Source: Hyphomonadaceae bacterium (GTDB taxonomy: Bacteria > Pseudomonadota > Alphaproteobacteria > Caulobacterales > Aquidulcibacteraceae). Taken from it: a stretch of DNA of 40,279 nt. Position 1 is the stretch's first letter, and each line of letters opens with the position of its first letter. Position numbers and translations under genes: made by a program. Of this stretch, positions 23,672-32,046 are shown in pieces. The stretch is taken from assembly GCA_009773395.1 (NCBI GenBank), contig WRPI01000010.1:1-40279 (forward strand). The letters are read 5' to 3'. Below the pieces are notes generated by a model. That model was not told where the DNA came from, did not search any database, and worked only from the letters and a program-made list of their open reading frames with translations.

Positions 23672-24808
23672 CTACAGGGGGGGGCTTACCCTAAATGGTG
23701 ACGCATTTTCGCGTCGTTCTTGAATGTGTTTTTCAACGGCTTCTCGTTCTTTTTCCAAGAAGTTCGCTACCGCATTTCTTAGGCCAATATCGCGAATATA
23801 ATGCGCCGAATATGTGGGGTGCGGCAAATATCCGCGTGATAATTTGTGGTGGCCTTGGGTTCCTGCCTCGACCCTCATAATCCCTCTGGCAATCGCAAAT
23901 TCAATTGCTTGATAATAGCAAAGTTCGAAATGCAAAAACGGCACTTCGCGCAAACAGCCCCATTGGCGGCCATAAAGCGCATTATCGCCAATGAAATTAA
24001 TCGCGCCCGCAATGGCTTCACCGCCGTTATAAGCAAAAAACAGCACTATTTTATCGCGCATTGTCGCCAAAATTTGTGAGAAAAAATCGCGGGTTAAATA
24101 TGGTGCGCCCCATTTTTTGTCATAGGTCGCGCGGATGAAATCATACATCTGGTCCATGTGGGTTTCATTGATGTCGGCACCCAAAATGGTTTTTATTTGC
24201 AATTGCGCCAAAACATCGCGCCGCTCGCGCTTAATCACTTTTCGGCGATTGGCCGATAATGCGTTTAGAAAATCATCAAAATTGGCGTAGCCCGAATTTT
24301 CCCACCAAAATTGCGTGTCTTTGCGCAGCAAAAACCCGTGGTTGCCCATTTCGCGCCATTGGCTTTCATTTGCGAAAATAATATGGACTGACGACAAATT
24401 GTTTTGATTGCAAATTTGCTTAACGGCGGTCAACATTGCGGTGCGAACTCGCTGGTCATCGCTCAATAATCTAATGCCACTAACTGGCGTAAATGGCGAC
24501 GCGCATAAAAGTTTTGGGTAATAATGCCCGCCCGCGCGCTCAAAGGCCTCGGCCCAGCCATGATCGAAAACATATTCGCCTTGCGAATGATATTTAAGAT
24601 AAAGTGGCATAACGCCTTTGATGCCGCTTTCATCGCTGAGCGATAAATGCATGACTTGCCATCCACTCGCTTCATCAAGGCAGCCGCTTTGTTCGAGTGC
24701 ATGTAAATAAGCGTAGGACGTAAAAGGATTGCTGTCATTCAGACTATCCCAAGCAATCCACCCGATTTGCGCAATTGAGGAGTGAATCTGGACGACCAAT
24801 TCAGCCAT
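23672..24808 (-). CDS. FemAB/GNAT-like acyltransferase (peptidogalycan family)
   Basis: A 378-residue cytosolic protein of the FemAB-like family PF04339, with tandem GNAT folds. Diagnostic words are SANRRKVIKRERR near 190, the GGEAIAGAINFIGDNALYGR strand-helix and the EAGTQGHHKLSRGYLPHPTYS block near 318-336. Relatives are annotated as GNAT N-acetyltransferases or peptidogalycan biosynthesis proteins, with no settled substrate. It follows rlmB by 8 bp and is probably cotranscribed with it. The extreme C-terminus is encoded by an 8-base poly-C run (23677-23684), where slippage would alter the last residues only. Confidence 0.85.
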   Translation of the reverse strand: MAELVVQIHSSIAQIGWIAWDSLNDSNPFTSYAYLHALEQSGCLDEASGWQVMHLSLSDESGIKGVMPLYLKYHSQGEYVFDHGWAEAFERAGGHYYPKLLCASPFTPVSGIRLLSDDQRVRTAMLTAVKQICNQNNLSSVHIIFANESQWREMGNHGFLLRKDTQFWWENSGYANFDDFLNALSANRRKVIKRERRDVLAQLQIKTILGADINETHMDQMYDFIRATYDKKWGAPYLTRDFFSQILATMRDKIVLFFAYNGGEAIAGAINFIGDNALYGRQWGCLREVPFLHFELCYYQAIEFAIARGIMRVEAGTQGHHKLSRGYLPHPTYSAHYIRDIGLRNAVANFLEKEREAVEKHIQERRENASPFRVSPPL

Positions 24809-24816
24809 TCACGGAT

Positions 24817-25656
24817 TTATTTCCGACAAATTTCATAAGCCGCAATTGCCGCCGCATTTGACACATTTAAACTTTCCATCACACCAATTTCGCATCTTTC
24901 GCCGACCAAATGGCGTAATCCGCGCCCTTCGGCACCTAAGACCAGCGCAATTGGGCGGGTTTCGCCCTCAATGGCTTTGGCGAGCGTTATTTGCGCATCC
25001 ATTGCAAGGCCGATTGTTACATAGCCCATGTCCCCAAGGTCTTTTATGGTTTGGGAAATATTTACAACCCGCAAATCGGCGACCATTTCAATGCCGCCTT
25101 GCGCGGCTTTTGCCATCGCGCCCGTTATCGGTGGCGCTTTGCGGTCTTGCTGAATTATCGCTTTGGCGCCAAATGCGGCGGCAGTGCGGAAAATTGCGCC
25201 AATATTTTGCGGATCCGTAAGTTGGTCCAGCACAAAAACAAAGCCAGTTTTTGCGTCAATCGCTTCATCATAATCTGGCGTGGGCAGGGGTTTAACCCGC
25301 GCCGCGACCCCTTGATGAACTGCGCCTTCCGGCAAATATTGGCTCAAAGCCTCGCCATCAACAAAATGGATTTTCGTGTTTGGCGCAAGATTAAGTGCGC
25401 CATTGCGCGTAGCCACAACTTCAATGACTTCGCGCTTTGGGTTGGCAATCGCCGCTTTTACGGCATGGGTTCCCCATAGCCAAATCGTGCTGCCGTCGCT
25501 TGCAGTATTTTTGCGCGTCGCAAACTTGGGGCGTTCTTTGGGTTTTTTATAGTCCTCGCGCCAAGTATCTTCGCTTCTTGGCGCATGGATTTTGCTTTTG
25601 CTTGGCTTAGCAAAACCTGCTCGTTTTTTGTCAGTGGGGTTACTTTTATGTTTCAT
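24817..25656 (-). CDS. rlmB: 23S rRNA (guanosine-2'-O)-methyltransferase RlmB / TrmH family
   Basis: A 279-residue SPOUT methyltransferase that 2'-O-methylates a guanosine in 23S rRNA. An N-terminal basic tail (about 1-50) precedes a substrate-binding domain starting IWLWGTHAVKAAI. The SPOUT knot motifs are FVLDQLTDPQNIGAIFRTAA (motif 1), ALVLGAEGRGLRHLV (motif 2) and ESLNVSNAAAIAAYE (motif 3). This is the TrmH/RlmB subgroup, and RlmB is the best fit because of the N-terminal domain. Paralogs with other rRNA or tRNA targets cannot be fully excluded. Confidence 0.9.
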   Translation of the reverse strand: MKHKSNPTDKKRAGFAKPSKSKIHAPRSEDTWREDYKKPKERPKFATRKNTASDGSTIWLWGTHAVKAAIANPKREVIEVVATRNGALNLAPNTKIHFVDGEALSQYLPEGAVHQGVAARVKPLPTPDYDEAIDAKTGFVFVLDQLTDPQNIGAIFRTAAAFGAKAIIQQDRKAPPITGAMAKAAQGGIEMVADLRVVNISQTIKDLGDMGYVTIGLAMDAQITLAKAIEGETRPIALVLGAEGRGLRHLVGERCEIGVMESLNVSNAAAIAAYEICRK

Positions 25657-25786
25657 TTGCCTTCAATAGTGCATTGGCAGTTAAATGTCGCGCTTCCTTA
25701 ATGCGTTTTTTATCTTGCTTATGCATAACCATGCAACCAAGATATTGCAAAGCCGCAATAGAGCGCATAAAGGCACTGCTTGCCGT

Positions 25787-25872
25787 GGTGAGGTGGCCGA
25801 GTGGTTAATGGCAGCAGACTGTAAATCTGCCCTCGAGAGAGTACATAGGTTCAAATCCTATCCTCACCACCA
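25787..25872 (+). tRNA. tRNA-Tyr (anticodon GTA)
   Basis: An 86-nt class II tRNA with encoded CCA. Acceptor GGTGAGG/CCTCACC is fully paired. The anticodon stem GCAGA/TCTGC holds loop CTGTAAA, giving GTA. The long variable arm and T arm ATAGG-TTCAAAT-CCTAT are present. Confidence 0.97.
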
Positions 25873-25882
25873 AACTTGCGTT

Positions 25883-25923
25883 CAAATCGCCGCCTTCGGC
25901 CTTCGGCCTCACTTAGCGATTTG
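25883..25923 (+). other. Hairpin after tRNA-Tyr
   Basis: CAAATCGC (25883-25890) pairs with GCGATTTG (25916-25923). The inside holds a CCTTCGG doublet. It may take part in tRNA 3' processing or transcript termination with the following hairpin. Confidence 0.4.
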
Positions 25924-25935
25924 GAATCAAGCGGA

Positions 25936-25973
25936 CAAGAAAAATCAAAAAGCGTGGTTTTTGCTTTTTCTTG
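25936..25973. terminator. Long A/T-armed hairpin between the two tRNAs
   Basis: A 16-position stem with one mismatch closes on loop GCGTGG, with an A5 arm before and a T5 tract after the loop. It mirrors the hairpin at 17-54. It probably ends the tRNA-Tyr transcript, leaving tRNA-Gly with its own promoter. Confidence 0.55.
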
Positions 25974-26012
25974 ACATATTCTTAGGGATGAAACCTTTTT
26001 CATCTTTGTGAC

Positions 26013-26086
26013 GCGGGTATAGTACAATGGTAGTACAGCAGCCTTCCAAGCTGACTACGCGGGTTCGATTCCCGCTACCCGCTCCA
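26013..26086 (+). tRNA. tRNA-Gly (anticodon TCC)
   Basis: A 74-nt tRNA with encoded CCA. Acceptor GCGGGTA/TACCCGC is fully paired. The anticodon stem GCAGC/GCTGA-like holds loop CTTCCAA, giving TCC. Its 3' end lies 74 bp from the integrase gene stop and is the probable phage attachment target. Confidence 0.97.
26060..26086. other. Probable left attachment site (attL) at tRNA-Gly 3' end
   Basis: The T arm and acceptor 3' half of an intact tRNA-Gly immediately precede a tyrosine integrase gene, the standard arrangement for integration into a tRNA gene. The matching attR is not in the window, because the prophage continues past 40279, so the exact core is inferred. Confidence 0.4.
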
Positions 26087-26159
26087 AGCGCTTAAATGAG
26101 TATTGATTTTATTGAGGATTTTGGGATTTTTCCCTTACCTACATTTAAGGTGAGGGGAA

Positions 26160-27209
26160 TTAGTTGTTTTTTTGTTCCAAAAGTGTCCAGGCATCGATTG
26201 ATAATTTGTCTCGAGCTGCTGATTTTGTGTAAAGTTCGGCCATATCGGCCTTAGACCAGCCAAAAGCCGCCATTAGTTGCAATGTCGAGGCACCAGCTTC
26301 GGCTAGCAAGGTTGCGGCGTGTTTGCGGCCACCATGCGGCGAAAATTCGGTCAGAGCCGCCATTCTGGCCCATTCTCGAAAGGCATTGGTGAAGCCAGGG
26401 CAGGTGTAAGGTGCGTGATGTTTGGTTTCGAGATAGGTGAGGCCATTCCGTGGAGTGATTTTGATGATTCCAGCAAGATCAGCATGCATTGGCAGCGTGA
26501 CAGTTGGATTTGGTTTCTTTTGCAATGTTATTCTGATTTTTCCGTCTTTGACATGGCTTGGTGATAGGCGGATAAGGTCGCTGCGTCTTAGGCCGGTATG
26601 CAGCGCCATTTCGATTGCCAGCCGTGCCATAGTGCCAATTTCGTGTGTTGCACGATATTTTTCAACGGCTTCAATGGTCCAGGCCTTGAAACCAGTTTTG
26701 CTCTTTGGGTAAAAAGCAACTTCCAGTGCAGGGTTATTGGCGACAATCCTTTGTTTCTTCGCCCATTTCAACAAATTGCGCAAAATTTGTAAAAACTCGT
26801 TGGCTTGTGCTGGAGTATTGATCCGTGCGAGCATTGCGCGCGAAATTGTGGCTTCACTCAAAATTGTGAATGGCTTTTGGCCGTGATTCCGCAGCATTGG
26901 TTTAAGAATGTTGTTTCGAGCACGTTTTGTGCTTTCGTGAAGCTTGATCCAGTCGATACATTCGGCTTGGTATCTGGTGACAAGCCAGCCGAAAGTATTT
27001 TCACGAAAATAAATCGAGCTTGTTGGAGTTTGCGACTTTTTCACGGTCTCGCCATTAAGAGCCGCCCAATATGCGGCATCAAATTCAGCGGAATCAGGAT
27101 TGTCTGGCAATCTGATTCTTGGAGTTGATTTTGCTCGCCGAAAATACCAAACCATGCGCCCATGGCGTGTTTTTTGGTGTTCAAGGAATTTGCGTTTCAA
27201 AGTCGCCAT
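26160..27209 (-). CDS. int: Prophage tyrosine integrase
   Basis: A 349-residue site-specific tyrosine recombinase. An arm/core-binding domain spans about 65-165. The catalytic domain shows R208 (HTGLRRSDLIRL), the H292-G-G-R295 box (FSPHGGRKHAATLL), W318 in the H/W position and the nucleophile Y327 (AELYTKSA). It should catalyse integration at and excision from the adjacent tRNA-Gly. It is the last gene of the long leftward early operon, 6 bp after the preceding gene, so its expression would follow from the early promoter near 34030. Confidence 0.93.
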   Translation of the reverse strand: MATLKRKFLEHQKTRHGRMVWYFRRAKSTPRIRLPDNPDSAEFDAAYWAALNGETVKKSQTPTSSIYFRENTFGWLVTRYQAECIDWIKLHESTKRARNNILKPMLRNHGQKPFTILSEATISRAMLARINTPAQANEFLQILRNLLKWAKKQRIVANNPALEVAFYPKSKTGFKAWTIEAVEKYRATHEIGTMARLAIEMALHTGLRRSDLIRLSPSHVKDGKIRITLQKKPNPTVTLPMHADLAGIIKITPRNGLTYLETKHHAPYTCPGFTNAFREWARMAALTEFSPHGGRKHAATLLAEAGASTLQLMAAFGWSKADMAELYTKSAARDKLSIDAWTLLEQKNN

Positions 27210-27215
27210 TTGGCT

Positions 27216-27404
27216 TTATAGCTTGGTTAAATCACCATTAAAAGAGTTTTCGGTTTTGGCGTCGGAAATTCTGCGGACGCGAATTGATTTATCTTTGCCA
27301 AATTTGCGTTCAACTTCGGCAATATGAGGATTTTCAAGTAAGAAATCCGCGAGTTCTTGAACTTGAATTAGTATTGGTGGCCGCCCCGGTGAATTGTTGG
27401 TCAT
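27216..27404 (-). CDS. Small hypothetical phage protein (62 aa)
   Basis: 62 residues, mixed charge, with a RPPILIQVQELADFLLENPH helix and KDKSIRVRRISDAKT at the C-terminal half. It could be a small excisionase-like or HTH protein by size and position just before the integrase, but no motif proves this. Its ATG overlaps the stop of the upstream gene (ATGA at 27401-27404). Confidence 0.65.
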   Translation of the reverse strand: MTNNSPGRPPILIQVQELADFLLENPHIAEVERKFGKDKSIRVRRISDAKTENSFNGDLTKL

Positions 27405-27844
27405 GCGGCATATTCCATTGGTTTAGGGCTTACTTTTGCTTTTGGGGTGATTTCGCGCCCTTGGGCATCGAGGGTTTTTAGGCGGTTGTCGAACGCGGCC
27501 AGAACGCTGCCCAAATCGGCCCCGAGAAACAAAATCAGGGGGATTTGGTGAAATCCAGCTTCGAGCATCAAGCATGGTGCTTTTTCGGCTGTGAAGGCCG
27601 CAACATGCGGGTTGTGCTTTGGCAAATCGCGCATTGAAATGAAAAATCGTGGCTTGGAATAAGTTGCGCCTGGAATTCGGCAATCACTGAGCGCGACATC
27701 TTTGAAATGCAAATAGCAATTGAGCCATTCTTCGGCCACCAAATAATCAAGTTCATCGCTGGCATAGGTGACAATTCCAGTAATAAAATCCCGCGCATGA
27801 AAGTTGGATTCATCGGCCCAGGCTTCGAGGGTGGAATTTTTCAT
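27401..27844 (-). CDS. Hypothetical phage protein (147 aa)
   Basis: 147 residues, not recognised. It starts MKNSTLEAWADESNFHARDF and contains a hydrophobic stretch HQIPLILFLGADLGSVLAAF near 100-120 that could be buried rather than membrane-spanning. Coupled by ATGA overlaps to the genes on both sides (27401-27404 and 27841-27844). Confidence 0.7.
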   Translation of the reverse strand: MKNSTLEAWADESNFHARDFITGIVTYASDELDYLVAEEWLNCYLHFKDVALSDCRIPGATYSKPRFFISMRDLPKHNPHVAAFTAEKAPCLMLEAGFHQIPLILFLGADLGSVLAAFDNRLKTLDAQGREITPKAKVSPKPMEYAA

Positions 27845-28359
27845 GTCACCACCTCAAAATCATAAACCCAAACATAATCTTTGGTTGATTTGTGCCTGCT
27901 ACCTTCAACCCATTTAATGCGGCCTACCGAAGCGACGGATTTCAGGAATGGTTTAAGCGGCGCGAAATATTTATTGTGAACAAACCCGGCCTGCAGCAAA
28001 AACCAAGAAGGTTTGAAATTTGGCAGACAATCCAAAAGCCGAAGCATCGCGCTTTCGGAATATGGTGGATTGGTGATTATGAAATCGACTTCATCGAGAC
28101 AACCAATTTTTTGCAAAGAAGTGGCATATTCAATCGCGTCATGCGTGATTATGTCGCCGCGCTTGGGCGCAATATCGCAAGCCCAATAGCGTTTATGACC
28201 ATTTGCCACTAAATGGTCGATTAGAGCGCCATTGCCTGCACACGGCTCAAAAAAGCGGGTGCGCGGCGGCAAAAATGGCAAGAGCGGCAGAACCGCTGCC
28301 ATTGGGGTTGGCCAATAATCGCCGCCGGGTGCGCAAATTTTGGTTTCGGAATTAGTCAT
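27841..28359 (-). CDS. Phage N6-adenine-type DNA methyltransferase-like protein
   Basis: A 172-residue SAM-dependent methyltransferase fold. Motif I is FFEPCAGNGALIDHL near residue 36. The catalytic motif IV reads FIITNPPYSES near 93, the NPPY form typical of N6-adenine methyltransferases. It has no recognisable target-recognition domain, so specificity is unknown. Phage members often serve to protect DNA from host restriction or to tune replication. ATG 28359 is chosen. It overlaps the preceding gene by 8 bases, and the earlier in-frame TTG is poor. Confidence 0.82.
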   Translation of the reverse strand: MTNSETKICAPGGDYWPTPMAAVLPLLPFLPPRTRFFEPCAGNGALIDHLVANGHKRYWACDIAPKRGDIITHDAIEYATSLQKIGCLDEVDFIITNPPYSESAMLRLLDCLPNFKPSWFLLQAGFVHNKYFAPLKPFLKSVASVGRIKWVEGSRHKSTKDYVWVYDFEVVT

Positions 28360-28711
28360 AATCGCCACTCGCGCGCTTTTTGAAGTCGATTTGGTTTGCC
28401 GCAGATTGGTGGCCAATTGCCGGTGTTAGTTTCCACACTTGCCATTGATTCACGATTGCATCGAGGCTCGCCAAAATCGCAGCTTTTTCAAATTGGTTTC
28501 GTGCAAGTTTGAATTCGCCAACCAAAAACCAAGCTGAAATGCCCATGCTGCCCGCCCAAATCCGCAAATCTTTGTGGTTGATTTCGAGGCGCTTTTGCGC
28601 GACTTCTTCAAAATTGATGGCTTGGCCCTTAAGCCAGGCGGAAATTGCGCCCATAAATTGATAAGTTTGGTCGCGGTTTGCGTCGTGGTCATATTTCTTG
28701 CGGCGGTTCAT
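28352..28711 (-). CDS. Hypothetical phage protein (119 aa)
   Basis: 119 residues, mostly helical, rich in Trp and Gln (AISAWLKGQAINFEEVAQKR, then SAWFLVGEFKLARNQFEKAA). Not recognised. ATG 28711 is used because it forms an ATGA overlap with the stop of the tiny membrane protein upstream. Confidence 0.7.
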   Translation of the reverse strand: MNRRKKYDHDANRDQTYQFMGAISAWLKGQAINFEEVAQKRLEINHKDLRIWAGSMGISAWFLVGEFKLARNQFEKAAILASLDAIVNQWQVWKLTPAIGHQSAANQIDFKKRASGDYD

Positions 28712-28836
28712 AGGAAAAGCCCCGCAACACAAATGATCGCCAAAGCAGAAATCACGATTGCGAACCAATCAAGCAAAGAAATTTGGTTCAAATGGATTGT
28801 GAATGGGAAAAGGTGAATTTTTGAACGGCGGATCAT
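28708..28836 (-). CDS. 42-residue single-pass membrane protein
   Basis: A short gene starting MIRRSKIHLFPFTIHLNQIS followed by a hydrophobic helix ending in AGLFL. It has a near-perfect TTGGAGG ribosome site 7 bases before the ATG, and ATGA overlaps with both neighbours (28833-28836, 28708-28711), so it is almost certainly translated. The N-terminus is basic and probably cytosolic. The role is unknown. Its place in the early operon argues against a holin. Confidence 0.75.
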   Translation of the reverse strand: MIRRSKIHLFPFTIHLNQISLLDWFAIVISALAIICVAGLFL

Positions 28837-29273
28837 GATTTTTCCTCCAAACTCACGAGATATAAATCGAGCATTTGTTGTTCTTCCATGTATTTTTTTG
28901 GGTCTTTTGCGCGAATTTTTATGATTTCGCGCATTGCACGGACATCGAAACCCAATGCTTTGGCATCGCCGTAAACGTCGCGCTCGCGATCACTTACTTC
29001 TGCTTTTTCGATGCGTAAATTTTCGAGCCGAGAAATATATTGCGCCAAGCGTTCTTTGGTGGTTTCGGTCAGTGATTGCGGGGCAATTGTGCCATCTTCG
29101 CAAACATTTATGATTTTGCCGCGCAAACGAGGCGCAACTTCGGCTTCGGCATCGAGGCATTGTGGGCAAATAGGTGCGCGGCCAATTGTCGGGCTGTCGA
29201 TAAAGCCCCAGCCGCGAGGCAAAGACGCAGCATTGCCATTGCCAGTTTTGTCGCATTTACAGCATTCAATCAC
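28833..29273 (-). CDS. Zinc-finger / GapR-family (DUF2312) fusion protein
   Basis: 146 residues. The N-terminal 40 residues carry a putative zinc knuckle (CCKC at 4-7 and CPQC at 36-39) around a GWGFIDSPTIGRAPI segment. Residues about 70-143 match GapR/DUF2312: KERLAQYISRLENLRIEKAE, VYGDAKALGFDVRAMREIIK and the terminal MLDLYLVSLEE. GapR clamps overtwisted AT-rich DNA ahead of replication forks and stimulates topoisomerases in alphaproteobacteria, and many of their phages carry a copy. The added Cys domain is not part of host GapR. Coupled by ATGA overlaps to the primase-helicase and the tiny membrane gene, it is placed to assist phage replication. Confidence 0.82.
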   Translation of the reverse strand: MIECCKCDKTGNGNAASLPRGWGFIDSPTIGRAPICPQCLDAEAEVAPRLRGKIINVCEDGTIAPQSLTETTKERLAQYISRLENLRIEKAEVSDRERDVYGDAKALGFDVRAMREIIKIRAKDPKKYMEEQQMLDLYLVSLEEKS

Positions 29274-31969
29274 AATAAATCTCCCCTTGTTTCATCGCTT
29301 CGTGGGTTTTTGAAAATCCAGCAGTGGAGGCTTTGCCCATTGCGAGAATTTACAGTGTCAGCGCGGACAAATTTGCGCGATTTGCTGTCCTTCAAATGTT
29401 TCTTCAATATATCGACCGGGTCGGGCGTGATTTTTGCGTCACGGCAACGTGCTTCAAAATGTGGAAAATGAATTGCGATGAAATCTTTGTCTTTGCGGTG
29501 CGAATTGATTGGCACTTTGCCCCCGCCCAAATCTGGGTCGTAGGCTTCGTTGCTTTCAAGATAATCAAATTGATCCCAGAATTTGGCGACAACTGGATGG
29601 TCGCCTGCCAATGTTTCGGCGCGGTTTTTCGCCATTTGGTCCACCAAATCGTGCGCGGCGGCAATTTGGTCTGCGCTCAATTTGAAAATTTCACGCAGCG
29701 CTTCGACGCCGGCATGAAGTTGCCCGTGGTTTTTGCGAATACGTTGGTTTTTGATGAATGCGTCTGGAGTTAAAAATCGGTCTTCCCAAATTGGCGCTTG
29801 GGCCTTGAATTGTTCCCACCAAGTTTTTTCGCGGCGCAAAATGTGAATTAGATTTCCCGATAATTCTTCCTGCGGCCAGGCTTCTATTTTATCAGCTGCT
29901 GCTTTGGTTTCGTGTGACCAGCCATTTTTGTCGAAAGTGATTGGTAAAATACGTTCGGGAATTGCGGTGTCATCAGTGATAATCGGGTGATTTTGTGCGA
30001 TGATTATTGCGCCGCGAAACGGCGGTTCGCTGGTTTCATTGCCCCCATTTTTCAATGCGCGGGGGCGAAAAGTGCCTCCATTGTAAAGCGATTTTAATTC
30101 GTTCCAATCAAACCTCTTTGAAAAGCTGGCTTCGCCTGAGCGGTCGGCTTCAAGTAAAACAACTGGTAAATTAGCAACGCGGTTGAAATTGCGCGCCAAT
30201 GCTGCCGAAGTTGATTTTGCGGGGTCAAAGCCTTCATATTCTTCGCGCCAAGAGCGGCCAGTCAATTTCCAAAGAAACATCAAAATCGTTGATTTGCCGG
30301 TGCCAGGAATGCCAGTGGTTTCGAGAAATCCCAATGATTTGTGTTCGCGGCGGATCTGTTCGGCAAAAAGTGACATGACCCAAAAAGCCAAAACCACGAT
30401 GCCTTTTGCGCGAAAGCAAGTCCAAAAAGGTTCGAGCCATTTTGTAAAAAATACGTCGGAATCATATTCATGGCGCAGAAGCCAACTTTCAGGGTCGCCA
30501 GTTAATTTTAGTTGGTGTTTTCCAATGTCAAAATAATCATCGGAATTTAATTTCAATATTTGGCCGCGGTGAATTGCCAAATTCCCCAAAACCCAAGTTT
30601 CATGCGCGCGCGAATAGCCGGTGAAGTCTAAAGTTTGAACGGTATTCAATCCCTGCGCGCCTAGAGAAATTATTCGCTCCAATTGTTGGGTCGTGCCTGT
30701 GAATTGCGCCCCAGCCGCAGTTGATAAAAGGCGTGTTTTGAATTCTGCGCCTTTTGAGATTTGCGCGGCGGTGAATGCCGCTTTTATTGCGTTTTTGCGA
30801 TTGGGAACTTTTATTCGTAAATAATAATGGCTTTCATCGGTCGCGAGATTTCGTTGGAAATACAAAAAGTCAAAAGCGCAAGAAGCGATTTCGGTTATAT
30901 CGAGGCTGGCTTTGATTGCGGCATTTTCCGACATTTTTTCTTCGATTGCTTTGGAGACTTTGGCCATGTCGATTTTCGCCCAATAAGTTTTGCGGTCGAA
31001 AACGAAATGGAAACCCTGCCAGTTTTTGCGCTTGTAAATCAAAAATGCTTTGGCATTGGCGGAAGTGGCCAATAAAATATCGCCATTCCAATAATATTTC
31101 TCAAAATCGGCTGGCTCCAATTCGCCAGCAATTAGTAAATCGTTCCAGTCTTTTTCAGACCTCGCGCCTTCGGGCATTGGCATTGCTGCGGTTGCGGTGT
31201 GCCAGCCTTCTTTTCGCGCGAAATCAACATATTTTTTTGCGGCATTTTCCCCAGCCTGCCCAACATCAAAAGCGAAAACCAATTTTGGCATGGTTTTGAG
31301 TTCAAGCTCGGCGATGGTTTTACGTAATGCCGAAAGCGCATTTACTGGGTAGTTATTGGACGACATCACCGAAACCGCGACCAAGCCTTTTTGCCGCAGT
31401 GCCAGCGCATTAAAAATGCCTTCACAAATCCAAATTTCACTGGCATTTGCCAAAGTTTCTTGGGTTTGGTCTTTTGGCTTCCACCAATCACCTTGATATT
31501 TGCAACCGAAACTGAAAGCAGCTTTGGCGCTAAATTTTGACGGCTGGTCAATCAATCTTTCCCAATAACCGCCGTTTGGCATTAAAAACCGCACAGTTGC
31601 CGAAACTTGGTTTCTTTTGCTGTCGTGATAAACTTCTTGGGAATACCAAGTTTTGATGTCATCAATTTTCAATCCGCGCTGGACTAGTAAATATTGATCT
31701 GCAGCCGCATTCGGGTTTTCTTTGGTTTTTGGGAAACGATTTGACCAAGTGTCGAAAATTTCGGGATATAATTTGCGAACCGAAAAATCTGCCCCGCAAT
31801 TGTTTTCACGCTCACACTTTATGACCCACGGGTCTTCTTCTTTGGTGAAGCAGGATTTGTGACCACAATCGGGGCATTTGCCTTTGCGAAGCCAGCCGCC
31901 AACCGGTTTTGCGAAACCGAAATCGCGGGTCAAAAGTGGCATTAGTGAATTTAATATTTCGGGTTGCAT
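29270..31969 (-). CDS. Phage Toprim primase / P-loop helicase
   Basis: An 899-residue replication protein. A zinc-binding motif (C32, C35, C40 ... C52, C58) opens the primase part. A Toprim-like domain covers about 175-285 with E183 (ICEGIFNALAL) and D235 in FAFDVGQAGE, then KDWNDLL. The central region (about 300-500) is of unknown fold. A P-loop ATPase/helicase domain has Walker A GIPGTGKST (553-561), a probable Walker B VVLLEADRS and an arginine-containing IPERILPITF sensor segment. This fits phage bifunctional primase-helicases such as those of P4-like and alphaproteobacterial phages. The usual second Toprim acid of DxD is replaced by Gly, so priming activity may be altered. Confidence 0.82.
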   Translation of the reverse strand: MQPEILNSLMPLLTRDFGFAKPVGGWLRKGKCPDCGHKSCFTKEEDPWVIKCERENNCGADFSVRKLYPEIFDTWSNRFPKTKENPNAAADQYLLVQRGLKIDDIKTWYSQEVYHDSKRNQVSATVRFLMPNGGYWERLIDQPSKFSAKAAFSFGCKYQGDWWKPKDQTQETLANASEIWICEGIFNALALRQKGLVAVSVMSSNNYPVNALSALRKTIAELELKTMPKLVFAFDVGQAGENAAKKYVDFARKEGWHTATAAMPMPEGARSEKDWNDLLIAGELEPADFEKYYWNGDILLATSANAKAFLIYKRKNWQGFHFVFDRKTYWAKIDMAKVSKAIEEKMSENAAIKASLDITEIASCAFDFLYFQRNLATDESHYYLRIKVPNRKNAIKAAFTAAQISKGAEFKTRLLSTAAGAQFTGTTQQLERIISLGAQGLNTVQTLDFTGYSRAHETWVLGNLAIHRGQILKLNSDDYFDIGKHQLKLTGDPESWLLRHEYDSDVFFTKWLEPFWTCFRAKGIVVLAFWVMSLFAEQIRREHKSLGFLETTGIPGTGKSTILMFLWKLTGRSWREEYEGFDPAKSTSAALARNFNRVANLPVVLLEADRSGEASFSKRFDWNELKSLYNGGTFRPRALKNGGNETSEPPFRGAIIIAQNHPIITDDTAIPERILPITFDKNGWSHETKAAADKIEAWPQEELSGNLIHILRREKTWWEQFKAQAPIWEDRFLTPDAFIKNQRIRKNHGQLHAGVEALREIFKLSADQIAAAHDLVDQMAKNRAETLAGDHPVVAKFWDQFDYLESNEAYDPDLGGGKVPINSHRKDKDFIAIHFPHFEARCRDAKITPDPVDILKKHLKDSKSRKFVRADTVNSRNGQSLHCWIFKNPRSDETRGDLL

Positions 31970-32046
31970 TTTGATATTTCGGCAAAGTTAAGTTGGGCGC
32001 GCGGCCAAAAAGGAAGCGCGGGTTGGGTTTGAAGCGGCGGCTTTGT
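31970..32046. other. Short gap inside the early operon
   Basis: The only sizeable break in the leftward operon, with no terminator. It carries GGCGCGCGGCC near 31995 and no clear promoter. Confidence 0.4.

Noticed and set aside
25685-26011. Plus-strand frame of 108 codons across tRNA-Tyr
   Set aside because: It reads through the tRNA (peptide GEVAEWLMAADCKSALE is a known artefact of tRNA-Tyr) and has no ribosome site or family.
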